DNA from: an uncultured Oscillospiraceae bacterium
GTDB taxonomy: Bacteria; Bacillota; Clostridia; Oscillospirales; Oscillospiraceae
NCBI GenBank assembly: GCA_947169975.1
Contig: CAMVRT010000016.1
Coordinates: forward strand, 1 to 49,250
Direction: 5' to 3'
DNA length: 49,250 nt
Shown here: piece after piece, positions 24,609 to 32,011 of the stretch
Layout of the letters: the number at the start of each line of letters is the position of its first letter
How positions within the stretch are numbered: the first letter of the stretch is position 1
The notes under the pieces: model-generated
The model's input: only the letters and a program-made list of their open reading frames with translations
What the model was told of the DNA's origin: nothing
The model's database searches: none
Position numbers and translations under genes: made by a program

Positions 24609-25148
24609 TCATTTCTCGGCGACGATCAGGCCGTAGCCGCCGTCCTTGCGCTGATAGACCACGCAGGTCTCCTCCGTGTCCACGTTGCGGAACATGTAGA
24701 AGGGGTGGTCCAGCAGGTTCATCTGCAGGATGGCCTCGTCGATGGTCATGGGTACCAGGGCGAAGCGCTTGGTGCGCACCACGTTGAACTCCACGTCCTC
24801 CACCACGTCGTACTCGGCGGGAACCTCGGGCGTCAGGGCGTCGGGCCGCAGGTTCTTGGCCAGACGGGTCTTGTTCTTGCGGATGCGGCGCTCGATAAAC
24901 GCCACGGCCGCGTCGATGGCACCGCGCATATCGCCGTCGGTATCCTGCTGCTGTGCGCGGAACAGCGTTCCGTTGGCCGCACGGATGGTCACCTCAACGG
25001 TGCAGCGGTTTTTCTTTTCTACGGCGAAGGTCACAAATGCTTCCGCCTCCTTCGCGAAGTAGCGATCCAGCTTGCCGATCTTCTTCTCCGCGTATTCCTT
25101 GATGGAATCATTCAGGGGGATCTTCTTGCAGGTAAATGTGAACTTCAT
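24609..25148 (-). CDS. hpf: Long-form ribosome hibernation promoting factor
   Basis: 179 aa from ATG 25148 (MKFTFTCKKI), with AAAGGAG upstream. The open frame continues further upstream but without a ribosome site. N-terminal domain (about 1-100) is the HPF/YfiA fold that occupies the mRNA and A/P-site channel of the 30S subunit. A short linker leads to the C-terminal dimerisation domain (about 125-179: VRTKRFALVPMTIDEAI, then DHPFYMFRN and GYGLI), which joins two ribosomes into 100S dimers in stationary phase. Single-gene unit with its own promoter and terminator. Confidence 0.95.
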   Translation of the reverse strand: MKFTFTCKKIPLNDSIKEYAEKKIGKLDRYFAKEAEAFVTFAVEKKNRCTVEVTIRAANGTLFRAQQQDTDGDMRGAIDAAVAFIERRIRKNKTRLAKNLRPDALTPEVPAEYDVVEDVEFNVVRTKRFALVPMTIDEAILQMNLLDHPFYMFRNVDTEETCVVYQRKDGGYGLIVAEK

Positions 25149-25217
25149 GTTGTTGGCTCCTTTCCTCGGTTGGGTCCGGCAAGGGTCGGGGAGGCGTATC
25201 CCTTTATCCTTATAAAG

Positions 25218-25246
25218 AGTATAGCACATTGTTGCGCCGTTGAAAA
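25218..25246 (-). promoter_or_regulatory. Promoter of hpf
   Basis: Minus strand: TTTTCA (25241-25246), 17-bp spacer, TATACT (25218-25223), 70 bp before the ATG. Confidence 0.55.
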
Positions 25247-25287
25247 GAGAGTGAAAGCCGATTTGTGCAAAATTAACAAATTTGTAA

Positions 25288-25443
25288 GATAATGGGCCGC
25301 CGGCGACCGAAAACCCCAAAACTCGCGGCGGCGCGACAAAACCTCCTATTTACAAAAGCGGGACAAGGGCGTATCCTATGAATCGGAAGCTTTCCAATAT
25401 CCCACCCGCTTGGGCCGCTCTGCTTGCAGGGCGGCTCCTTTTT
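25288..25443 (+). ncRNA. Candidate structured RNA upstream of hpf, ending in a terminator
   Basis: The gene-free stretch reads on the plus strand as GATAAT (25288-25293, a weak -10 whose -35 spacing is poor), a stem GCCGCCG/CGGCGGC (25296-25302 with 25326-25332), a second stem AAGCGGG/CCCGCTT (25356-25362 with 25405-25411) with inner pairing, and a Rho-independent terminator (GCCGCTCTGC/GCAGGGCGGC, 25414-25435, then TCCTTTTT). A terminator with no gene before it suggests a small RNA. No known family recognised. Confidence 0.35.
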
Positions 25444-25458
25444 ATGCGCCGACAAAAA

Positions 25459-25488
25459 CCGCCCCGATCCCATGCGGGATCGGGGCGG
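25459..25488 (-). terminator. Terminator of the PadR-HAAS-secreted protein operon
   Basis: 13-bp stem CCGCCCCGATCCC with loop ATGC, followed on the minus strand by GGTTTTTG. It meets the candidate RNA terminator at 25443 head-on. Confidence 0.85.
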
Positions 25489-25508
25489 AGGAAAAGTCGC
25501 GGAAGCCG

Positions 25509-26441
25509 TCAGCTCAGATAACCGTCCCTGTCACAGGAGAGAGTCAGCGTGTAGGGAGTCTGGCTGACAGTGATGCCCAGCACGCGATGACCGACGGTGA
25601 AGCTGACTGTGGCGATGTTGCCCAGCTTCGTTGTGTGACGGGTGACCTCAAAGTAGCTGCCGCTGCTGAATTCCAGGGACAGCGAGGAGGAGAGGCAGAG
25701 GGCCGTGTTCCCGTCGTAGCGGAAGCTGGCGCTGAGGGTGGCCGTCCACAAAACGGCGCCGTCGGAGTCGTGATGCGTATATGTTTTGCTGCCGCTTTTA
25801 ATGGTGGGAGTGACGGGCTCCGGCTCCGCCTCATCACCGGGGGCACCGAGCATCTCCTCCACCGTCATCTCCCCGTTTTTCAGTGGCTCCGTCGTCCAGT
25901 CGTCAAAGTCGATGGCGGTGATATACCATACGCCGTCCTGCTTCACCAGCTCGAAGCGGTAATCAAGACCTTCGCCGGAGTCCGTGATGATATCATTATA
26001 GGGGATTCTGCTGTCCATATAGCAGAACCACTCATAGAACGATACCGACGCCCGGTCCCCGGACACGGACACATCCTGAAACGTCAGGATTTCCTCCGTG
26101 TCATAGAAATATGCGTCTTTCTTCGCCAGCAGTCCCTTCCGCAGCGCAATGCAATCCTCAAAGTACTGCAGGCCGTCCTTTTTATCAGCCTCCGGCGCCC
26201 AGAAGTTTGAATAATCAAAGGGCTCCTTTCCCGTTCCGGTGAGCTGGTCGCATTTTACATCGAAAAGAAGGGAGACCGTGCCCTTGATCAGCTCCTCATC
26301 TGTCGCGGTCTCGCCGCGGAGCTCCTGCAGCCGCGCATCGGCGTCAAGGGACGCCCCTGACGCGGTTTCGGCCCAGGCCGTCGCGGGCAGCAGAAGAACC
26401 GCCAGCATCAGTACAGCCAGCAAATATAAGAGTTTTTTCAT
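25509..26441 (-). CDS. Secreted protein A of the modular family
   Basis: 310 aa from ATG 26441, 6 nt after AGGAGG (an in-frame TTG touching the Shine-Dalgarno is rejected). Sec signal peptide to about residue 25 (ATAWA). Shared module: about 35-200, starting at DADARLQELRGETATDEELI and running to the motif EEMLG; its role is unknown. The C-terminal module (about 210-310) is beta-rich, begins KTYTHHDSDGAVLW and ends TLSCDRDGYLS, resembling small Ig-like domains of clostridial secreted proteins. Last gene of an operon with PadR and a HAAS-like protein. 402 bp are almost identical to gene B at 27440 but inverted. Confidence 0.82.
   Translation of the reverse strand: MKKLLYLLAVLMLAVLLLPATAWAETASGASLDADARLQELRGETATDEELIKGTVSLLFDVKCDQLTGTGKEPFDYSNFWAPEADKKDGLQYFEDCIALRKGLLAKKDAYFYDTEEILTFQDVSVSGDRASVSFYEWFCYMDSRIPYNDIITDSGEGLDYRFELVKQDGVWYITAIDFDDWTTEPLKNGEMTVEEMLGAPGDEAEPEPVTPTIKSGSKTYTHHDSDGAVLWTATLSASFRYDGNTALCLSSSLSLEFSSGSYFEVTRHTTKLGNIATVSFTVGHRVLGITVSQTPYTLTLSCDRDGYLS
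25854..26255 (-). repeat. Inverted 402-bp repeat, copy in gene A
   Basis: Matches 27800-28201 in opposite orientation, with one difference seen over 402 bp. Both copies lie inside coding sequence in the corresponding frame, so recombination would invert the 1.5 kb between them and exchange the C-termini of genes A and B. Confidence 0.85.
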
Positions 26442-26443
26442 CG

Positions 26444-26878
26444 TCAACCTCCTGTCTCGCCGTCGACCGGGCGATGCAAAGCGGTTTGGTATGGATCGTC
26501 CTCGGGAAAGGACGGCCCGTCCTTTACGGTGACGGTGTCATAACCGCGGGAGTTCTTTGTCTCCACGACGGCGACCCAGCCCACCACGCCGGCCCAAAGA
26601 GCCAAGGCCGCCAGTACTGCCGCCGCGATGACCCGGAACAGCTTTTCCCGGCGCCAGCGCGCCGCGTCCCGGTCGGTGAGCTCCTCGGCCATCTGGGCCG
26701 CCGCGGCGTCCGGCGTGCCCAGGGCCCGCTCCAGCGCCTGGCGGGTCACCGGCCGCTCCGGCAGGCGATCCAAAAGCTCCTCCCGGAGACCGGCTACCAG
26801 CTCTTTTCGGCGGGCCCGGCCGCAGGGAAGACGGCAGCCCACCGCCCGGAGATACTTCTCCAATGCCCTTTCTCTCAT
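26444..26878 (-). CDS. HAAS/DUF1700-like PadR-associated membrane protein
   Basis: 144 aa. A helical N-terminal domain (about 1-70) has the pattern of the HAAS domain, including an L-x-E-x-x-D/L run and ALGTPDAAAAQMAEEL. It is followed by one membrane helix (about 85-108, AAAVLAALALWAGVVGWVAV) and an extracytoplasmic tail. Such proteins are typically encoded directly after PadR-like regulators and are thought to sense membrane or envelope state. Here the start overlaps the PadR stop (26875-26878, ATGA), and secreted gene A starts 3 bp beyond its own stop. Assigned by pattern and context. Confidence 0.75.
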   Translation of the reverse strand: MRERALEKYLRAVGCRLPCGRARRKELVAGLREELLDRLPERPVTRQALERALGTPDAAAAQMAEELTDRDAARWRREKLFRVIAAAVLAALALWAGVVGWVAVVETKNSRGYDTVTVKDGPSFPEDDPYQTALHRPVDGETGG

Positions 26879-27219
26879 AATTGTCCCCCCTCTGTCAAAC
26901 GCCGGAAGTCGTCGCTGATGGCCCGATACTCCGCCAGCGTCCGATCCAGATAGTCCTGTCCTGCCTCTGTCAGCTGGTAGTAGTTCCGCACGCGGCCGTC
27001 CACCACCTCCTGGGCGGCAATCTCGATATACCCCTGCTCCTCCAGCCGGTACAAAATGGGATACATCACCGAGATCGTGTAGCGCCCCTCCGTCCGCTCC
27101 TGGATCAGGGTGCTGATCTCGTACCCGTACATGGGCCGCTCCCGCAGGGTGGACAGCACGATGACCGGGCTGGACATCCGCTTAAAGTATGCGATAAAGG
27201 AATGCGAGCTCTCGGCCAA
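26875..27219 (-). CDS. PadR-family transcriptional regulator
   Basis: 114 aa from a TTG at 27219. Winged helix: LSTLRERPMYGYEISTLIQERT, then SVMYPILYRLEEQGYIE and the wing VVDGRVRNYYQLTEAG, all classic PadR. Only the short C-terminal helix for dimerisation follows. The start is uncertain: a run of seven G lies just upstream (27227-27233 on this strand), followed by an ATG in another frame, and an in-frame ATG 14 codons later lacks a ribosome site. First gene of the PadR-HAAS-protein A operon, divergent from gene B. The CATATATATG palindrome over gene B's -35 could be its operator, but this is conjecture. Confidence 0.85.
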   Translation of the reverse strand: MAESSHSFIAYFKRMSSPVIVLSTLRERPMYGYEISTLIQERTEGRYTISVMYPILYRLEEQGYIEIAAQEVVDGRVRNYYQLTEAGQDYLDRTLAEYRAISDDFRRLTEGGQL

Positions 27220-27292
27220 GGCTCATCCCCCCCTTTTTTTCATCTTTCAAAAAAAGTGTATCATAAAACATGCGAAACGTCTATAACTATGA

Positions 27293-27321
27293 TTGACATA
27301 TATATGGAAATGTGGTATATA
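27293..27321 (+). promoter_or_regulatory. Promoter of secreted gene B
   Basis: TTGACA (27293-27298), 17-bp spacer, TATATA (27316-27321). A 10-bp palindrome CATATATATG (27297-27306) overlaps the -35 and is a possible repressor site for the divergent PadR. Confidence 0.68.
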
Positions 27322-27439
27322 AAGGGTGAGAGCTATTCTGGGGGTGATTCCGATGGGTAGGTCAGGCGCAGGATGTGCCGCACTGTGACAGGATAAGGAT
27401 CCATTTGAAGGGAATATAACGGAAAAGGAGCGTATCAAT

Positions 27440-28291
27440 ATGAAACGGCTAAAAGGTGTCATCGCGCTGGCGGCGGCGGTCGTTATGGCGCTGTCGCTCT
27501 GTTCGCCGGCCGCATTCGGCGCGGACAAAAGAGCAGAAACCAACCGAGCAGAAAACAGCAGAACAGAAATCAGCAAAGCAGAAACCGACAGAACGGAAAT
27601 CGGAGAAGCGGAGGCGGAACCCTCCGCGCCGGAGGTGGCCGTTTTGCAGGAGGAGACTGAACAGTCGACAGACGTCGAAGCCGAAGTCCGCGGTGCGGAA
27701 CCGTCCTTTGACGCCGACGCGCGGCTGCAGGAGCTCCGCGGCGAGACCGCGACGGATGAGGAGCTCATCAAGGGCACGGTGGCCCTTCTCTTTGATGTGA
27801 AATGCGACCAGCTCACCGGAACGGGAAAGGAGCCCTTTGATTATTCAAACTTCTGGGCGCCGGAGGCTGATAAAAAGGACGGCCTGCAGTACTTTGAGGA
27901 TTGCATTGCGCTGCGGAAGGGACTGCTGGCGAAGAAAGACGCATATTTCTATGACACGGAGGAAATCCTGACGTTTCAGGATGTGTCCGTGTCCGGGGAC
28001 CGGGCGTCGGTATCGTTCTATGAGTGGTTCTGCTATATGGACAGCAGAATCCCCTATAATGATATCATCACGGACTCCGGCGAAGGTCTTGATTACCGCT
28101 TCGAGCTGGTGAAGCAGGACGGCGTATGGTATATCACCGCCATCGACTTTGACGACTGGACGACGGAGCCGCTGAAAAACGGGGAGATGACGGTGGAGGA
28201 GCTGCTCGGTTTTCCCGACGACGTGGTTCAGCCGGCGGAGTTCCTCGGCGGCGATCCAAACTGCGACACATACGGCGACGCAGGCATATGA
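27440..28291 (+). CDS. Secreted protein B of the modular family, short C-terminus
   Basis: 283 aa. Sec signal peptide (AAFGA) followed by six degenerate pentapeptides of the form [RK]-[AT]-E-x-x (residues 31-60, from 15-bp DNA repeats), an acidic stretch, then the shared module (about 90-260) also found in A and C. The product ends 25 residues after that module, with no C-terminal domain. In the +1 frame translation would run about 16 codons further (TATQAYDWRQDDPNPVV at the end), so a frameshift near 28250 is possible. The first half is nearly identical in DNA to gene C, the second half to gene A inverted. Function unknown. Confidence 0.8.
   Translation: MKRLKGVIALAAAVVMALSLCSPAAFGADKRAETNRAENSRTEISKAETDRTEIGEAEAEPSAPEVAVLQEETEQSTDVEAEVRGAEPSFDADARLQELRGETATDEELIKGTVALLFDVKCDQLTGTGKEPFDYSNFWAPEADKKDGLQYFEDCIALRKGLLAKKDAYFYDTEEILTFQDVSVSGDRASVSFYEWFCYMDSRIPYNDIITDSGEGLDYRFELVKQDGVWYITAIDFDDWTTEPLKNGEMTVEELLGFPDDVVQPAEFLGGDPNCDTYGDAGI
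27462..27882 (+). repeat. Direct 421-bp repeat, copy in gene B
   Basis: Matches 29314-29734 in gene C with two differences, at constant offset 1852. It covers signal peptide, pentapeptide region and the start of the shared module. Recombination would delete 1852 bp and fuse B to C. Confidence 0.88.
27800..28201 (+). repeat. Inverted 402-bp repeat, copy in gene B
   Basis: Partner of 25854-26255. Identity stops abruptly at both ends (a substitution at 27799 and the C-terminal divergence at 28202), the pattern left by gene conversion or inversion. Confidence 0.85.
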
Positions 28292-28361
28292 TTGGAGGCA
28301 GGATGATCCTAACCCCGTGGTGTAATGATCCACCAAAACAAAGGCAAGGGAGGAATTCGCG

Positions 28362-28946
28362 ATGAAAAAGATGATGACGTTTTTGCTGGCGTTGGCGTTG
28401 ACACTTTCCTTGGCTGCCTGCGGGAACGGAGGCAAAAGGCCGACAGAGATTCCGGAAAAGGAGAGAGCCCAAGAGGATCAGCCGGGCGAGGAATCCTCAC
28501 TGCCTGCACCGATCCGGTGCCACGTGGAGACGCTGTTTTCACGCAACGGATTCCGCGTGACAAGCGAGGAGGTTACGTCGCTCAACTGCACAGTTCTTCT
28601 CCCGGCGTCCTGGGCCGGCAAGTGGGATCTATGTGTGAATCCCTCCGGCATAACGGTTTATTGCACGGAGGCGCGGGACGCTTTTACCCGATGGGATGAC
28701 ACCGGCGGCCCGGTGGACGAAAACCTGCTCATGGGCCGCAGGGGGGGCATGCTGTTTTACATGGAATGGCGGCAGGGCGACTACACATCCTACGCACCGG
28801 GGCTTTTAAAGGTCTTGCGAAAAAATGAGACTGTTCTTGTTGAGATGGATTACGCTCGAGATGTGCAATACACCGACGAGACAGCGGAGCTGTACCAGGC
28901 CATGACCGCCGACGTCGATCAGATCCAATTCCTCTTTGACAACTGA
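28362..28946 (+). CDS. Small lipoprotein D, homologous to the C-terminal module of protein C
   Basis: 194 aa with GGGAGG before the ATG. Lipoprotein signal ends LSLAAC. The mature part has a short acidic linker and a beta-rich domain: VLLPASWAGKWDL, GITVYC, then VLRKNETVLVEMDY and a final DVDQIQFLF. The same series of motifs forms the C-terminal module of protein C (VLLPDSWTGKYDL, SISFYC, IIRDDETLFL, TVDQVQII). So D is the stand-alone, membrane-anchored version of that module. It lies 70 bp after gene B. Function unknown. Confidence 0.85.
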   Translation: MKKMMTFLLALALTLSLAACGNGGKRPTEIPEKERAQEDQPGEESSLPAPIRCHVETLFSRNGFRVTSEEVTSLNCTVLLPASWAGKWDLCVNPSGITVYCTEARDAFTRWDDTGGPVDENLLMGRRGGMLFYMEWRQGDYTSYAPGLLKVLRKNETVLVEMDYARDVQYTDETAELYQAMTADVDQIQFLFDN

Positions 28947-29291
28947 CGGGCGATAAGCTGCGCCTTGAGGCCGCGGCAATCGTGGCCTCCAGGTTTTTTC
29001 GCCTTTTGCGCCTCGGCGGGTACGCCGGTCTTGCGCTGGCGTATCCCTACGGCCCAGCGGGAGCGATCTGCGGAAAAACGCCCGCGAAAAAACAGCTCGC
29101 ATATACATTTCTTACAAAATATATGTGTCAGCTTTGTATAGTTTAGCGAATGATCGGTGGTTTCGAAAGGCATATAATGATTATCAGCTATAATAGGAAA
29201 AAGAGGGTAAATCCAATGGATGCGTAAGGGACAGGAAACGGTTGTCTGCGGCGGAATCTCGAGGATATGCAATGGAAAGGAGTGCTTTTAC
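28947..29291 (+). other. Intergenic region: terminator, copy of rSAM leader segment, possible promoter
   Basis: A terminator (GAGGCCGCG/CGTGGCCTC, 28967-28989, T6 at 28994-28999) is followed by about 45 bp resembling the sequence after gene C's terminator at 30533-30580 (GCGCCTTTTGCGCCT, ACGCCGGTCTTGCGC). So module, terminator and downstream flank were duplicated together. Two TATAAT boxes (29173-29178 and 29189-29194) precede gene C, but neither has a good -35. Confidence 0.6.
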
Positions 29292-30482
29292 ATGAAGAGG
29301 GTGAAATTAGTTCTCGCGCTGGCGGCGGCGGTCGTTATGGCGCTGTCGCTCTGTTTGCCGGCCGCATTCGGCGCGGACAAAAGAGCAGAAACCAACCGAG
29401 CAGAAAACAGCAGAACAGAAATCAGCAAAGCAGAAACCGACAGAACGGAAATCGGAGAAGCGGAGGCGGAACCCTCCGCGCCGGAGGTGGCCGTTTTGCA
29501 GGAGGAGACTGAACAGTCGACAGACGTCGAAGCCGAAGTCCGCGGTGCGGAACCGTCCTTTGACGCCGACGCGCGGCTGCAGGAGCTCCGCGGCGAGACC
29601 GCGACGGATGAGGAGCTCATCAAGGGCACGGTGGCCCTTCTCTTTGATGTGAAATGCGACCAGCTCACCGGAACGGGAAAGGAGCCCTTTGATTATTCAA
29701 ACTTCTGGGCGCCGGAGGCTGACAAAAAGGACGGGCTTCGGCATTTTGAGGATTGCATTGCAAGCGCGAAAGAGAGAACGGCAAAGGGAAATGCGTACTA
29801 CTATGATACAGGGGAGATCTTGACATTTCGGGAGGTGGAGGTGAGCAAACAAAGCGCCTCCGTGTCTGTCCATGAATGGTTTGGCTTTAAAGACAGCCGA
29901 ATCCCTTATGACGATTTGATTACTGATTCCGGCGAAGGCCGTGACTATCGCTTCGAGCTGGTGAAGCAGGACGGCGTATGGTTTATTTCGGAAATAGATT
30001 TCCTTGATGATAACCAGGAAGCGGCGATAATCTGGGAAAATACGGTTGAGGAATCATATTCTGTGACAGATGTTGACGCCGCGGATCAAAGCGGATACAT
30101 TCAAGCCGTCGTAGAAAAGGATCTCGACCAAAACCGGATCCATGTGTACAGCAAGAAGTACCCCGCGCTGGACTATCTTGTGTTGCTTCCGGACTCTTGG
30201 ACAGGGAAATATGACCTGGAAGTTTACCCGGGATCAATTTCCTTCTATTGTTCGTCGTTTAGAAAGGATAATCCGTTCCTTGGCAGACTATTTACGCTTT
30301 CCTGGAATTACGGTTCGTCAGAGCCGAGAGGTGTGAATTGGGGCGTCCCCTGCAAGATTATACGGGACGATGAGACGCTCTTCCTTATAGTGACGTATCC
30401 CTCGGATCTGCAGGGACTGGGAGAGGAGTACGAGGCCATGGAGAATACGGTTGATCAGGTTCAGATCATCCCCGGCGGTTGA
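29292..30482 (+). CDS. Secreted protein C, fusion of B-type and D-type modules
   Basis: 396 aa from ATG 29292, 9 nt after AAAGGAG. Signal peptide, pentapeptide region (31-60) and the first part of the shared module are nearly identical to gene B at DNA level. From about residue 148 the module diverges (FEDCIASAKERTAKGNAYYY), and from about residue 270 a D-type beta domain is attached (VLLPDSWTGKYDLEVYPG and following). C therefore looks like a fusion of the B and D genes that later recombined with B. It has a terminator downstream and no lipobox, so it is probably released. Function unknown. Confidence 0.85.
   Translation: MKRVKLVLALAAAVVMALSLCLPAAFGADKRAETNRAENSRTEISKAETDRTEIGEAEAEPSAPEVAVLQEETEQSTDVEAEVRGAEPSFDADARLQELRGETATDEELIKGTVALLFDVKCDQLTGTGKEPFDYSNFWAPEADKKDGLRHFEDCIASAKERTAKGNAYYYDTGEILTFREVEVSKQSASVSVHEWFGFKDSRIPYDDLITDSGEGRDYRFELVKQDGVWFISEIDFLDDNQEAAIIWENTVEESYSVTDVDAADQSGYIQAVVEKDLDQNRIHVYSKKYPALDYLVLLPDSWTGKYDLEVYPGSISFYCSSFRKDNPFLGRLFTLSWNYGSSEPRGVNWGVPCKIIRDDETLFLIVTYPSDLQGLGEEYEAMENTVDQVQIIPGG
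29314..29734 (+). repeat. Direct 421-bp repeat, copy in gene C
   Basis: Partner of 27462-27882 with two mismatches. Confidence 0.88.
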
Positions 30483-30501
30483 GATAAAGCTTTGCGCATC
30501 A

Positions 30502-30537
30502 CCGGGAGGCCGCGATAGCCGCGGCCTCCCGGTTTTT
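30502..30537 (+). terminator. Terminator of gene C
   Basis: 13-bp stem CCGGGAGGCCGCG with loop ATAGC, followed by TTTTT (30533-30537). Confidence 0.85.
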
Positions 30538-30568
30538 GCGCCTTTTGCGCCTTGGCCATACGCCGGTC

Positions 30569-30597
30569 TTGCGCAGGCGGGGAAAAGTTGGTATACT
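30569..30597 (+). promoter_or_regulatory. Promoter of the radical SAM/Cys-tail operon
   Basis: TTGCGC (30569-30574), 17-bp spacer, TATACT (30592-30597), 30 bp before the rSAM ATG. Confidence 0.65.
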
Positions 30598-30627
30598 ATG
30601 TACCAACGAACGAACAAGGAGGGCGCC

Positions 30628-32010
30628 ATGAAAAAGATGACCTTTCTGGAGCGCCGCTACCGGCGCAAGCATCTGGACTGCGTGCGCCACGTGACCCTGG
30701 ATCCCCGGGGCCCCGGCGTGGTGCGGATGCACATGATCCCGCCGGGATCGGACGATCCCGCCGATCCCTTTCTGCTGCTGCTCAACGGCGCCAAGCTGGT
30801 GCCGCTGAATCTCAGCTGGGCGGTGCTGCTGGCCAACTTCATGGATCAGCTGGAGCCCTATTCCGGCCGGGAGATCGGCCCGGAGGACTGGGAGACTATG
30901 GAGAAAAAGGCGGTTTCCGCTACCCGCCGCACCTATCCCGGCACGAAGCGCGAGCAGCTCGCCGGTGACCTGGAGCTGATGCTGGACAGCCTGGTAGAGA
31001 TCGCCCGGGGCGGCGAGCCCCCGGTGGAGGTCGCAGCACTGAGTCTGGGCGAATACGCGGACAAGATGACGGCGCCGCACCGGATGGATCTCATGGTCAG
31101 CGCCATGACGAAAAACGGCGGCTGGCACTGCAACCAGAAGTGCCTCCACTGCTACGCCGCCGGACAGCCCATGGGCGAGAGCAAGGAGCTGACCACGGAG
31201 CAGTGGAAGGAGGTCCTCGCCAAGCTGCGGGAGGCCAAGGTGCCCCAGGTGACCTTCACCGGCGGCGAACCCACGCTGCGCGGCGATCTGGTGGAGCTGG
31301 TGGAGGCGGCCCAGTGGTTCGTCACCCGGCTCAACACCAACGGCCTGCTGCTGACGCCGGAGCTGTGCCGCGGCCTGTACCGCGCCAGTCTGGACAGCGT
31401 GCAGGTGACGCTGTACGCCGCCGACGCCGCCACCCACAACGCGCTGGTGGGCACCGACGGCTTTGAGCGCACGGTGCAGGGCATCCGCAACGCCGTGGCG
31501 GCGGGGCTGATGGTATCCGTCAACACGCCGCTATGCTCGGTGAACACCGACTACGCCGCCACGCTGGAGCTGGCCAGCTCCCTGGGCGTGCGCTACGCCA
31601 CCTGCTCCGGCCTCATTCCCTCCGGCGCCGCCGAGGGCGAGGCCAGTAAAGCCACCGCTCTGACGCCCGACGAGCTGGCGGCGGTGCTGCGCAGGGCGTC
31701 CTCCACCGCTTTTGAGCTGGGTATGGAGCTGGACTTCACCTCCCCCGGTTGGCTGGATGAGCAGACGCTGCGCGGCATGGATCTCCATCTGATCCCCAGC
31801 TGCGGCGCCTGCCTGTCCAACATGGCCATTGCGCCGGACGGCGCGGTGGTGCCCTGTCAGAGCTGGCTGGGCGGCGTGACGCTGGGCAATATCCTCACCG
31901 ACCCCTGGGAGAACATCTGGAACAGCGGGAAATGCAAGGCTATCCGCGCCGAGAGCGCCAAGATGGAGCACATCTGCCAGCTGCGGCAGGGCAACAAGGG
32001 AGGGTGCTGA
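30628..32010 (+). CDS. Radical SAM/SPASM-like enzyme, likely peptide- or protein-modifying
   Basis: 460 aa from ATG 30628 with AAGGAGGG upstream. N-terminal ~130 residues contain an LLNGAKLVPLNLSW segment with the look of a PqqD-like peptide-recognition fold. The radical SAM cluster motif is CX3CX2C at Cys168, Cys172 and Cys175 (WHCNQKCLHCYAAG), followed by the GGEPTLR motif for SAM binding. The C-terminal region has CGAC-x8-10-DGAVVPCQSW and a final pair of Cys (CQLRQGNKGGC), the pattern of an auxiliary SPASM/twitch Fe-S site. Such enzymes crosslink or epimerise ribosomal peptides. The next gene starts 1 bp after the stop and encodes a protein with a Cys-Ala repeat tail, the obvious candidate substrate. 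Confidence 0.9.
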   Translation: MKKMTFLERRYRRKHLDCVRHVTLDPRGPGVVRMHMIPPGSDDPADPFLLLLNGAKLVPLNLSWAVLLANFMDQLEPYSGREIGPEDWETMEKKAVSATRRTYPGTKREQLAGDLELMLDSLVEIARGGEPPVEVAALSLGEYADKMTAPHRMDLMVSAMTKNGGWHCNQKCLHCYAAGQPMGESKELTTEQWKEVLAKLREAKVPQVTFTGGEPTLRGDLVELVEAAQWFVTRLNTNGLLLTPELCRGLYRASLDSVQVTLYAADAATHNALVGTDGFERTVQGIRNAVAAGLMVSVNTPLCSVNTDYAATLELASSLGVRYATCSGLIPSGAAEGEASKATALTPDELAAVLRRASSTAFELGMELDFTSPGWLDEQTLRGMDLHLIPSCGACLSNMAIAPDGAVVPCQSWLGGVTLGNILTDPWENIWNSGKCKAIRAESAKMEHICQLRQGNKGGC

Positions 32011-32011
32011 C

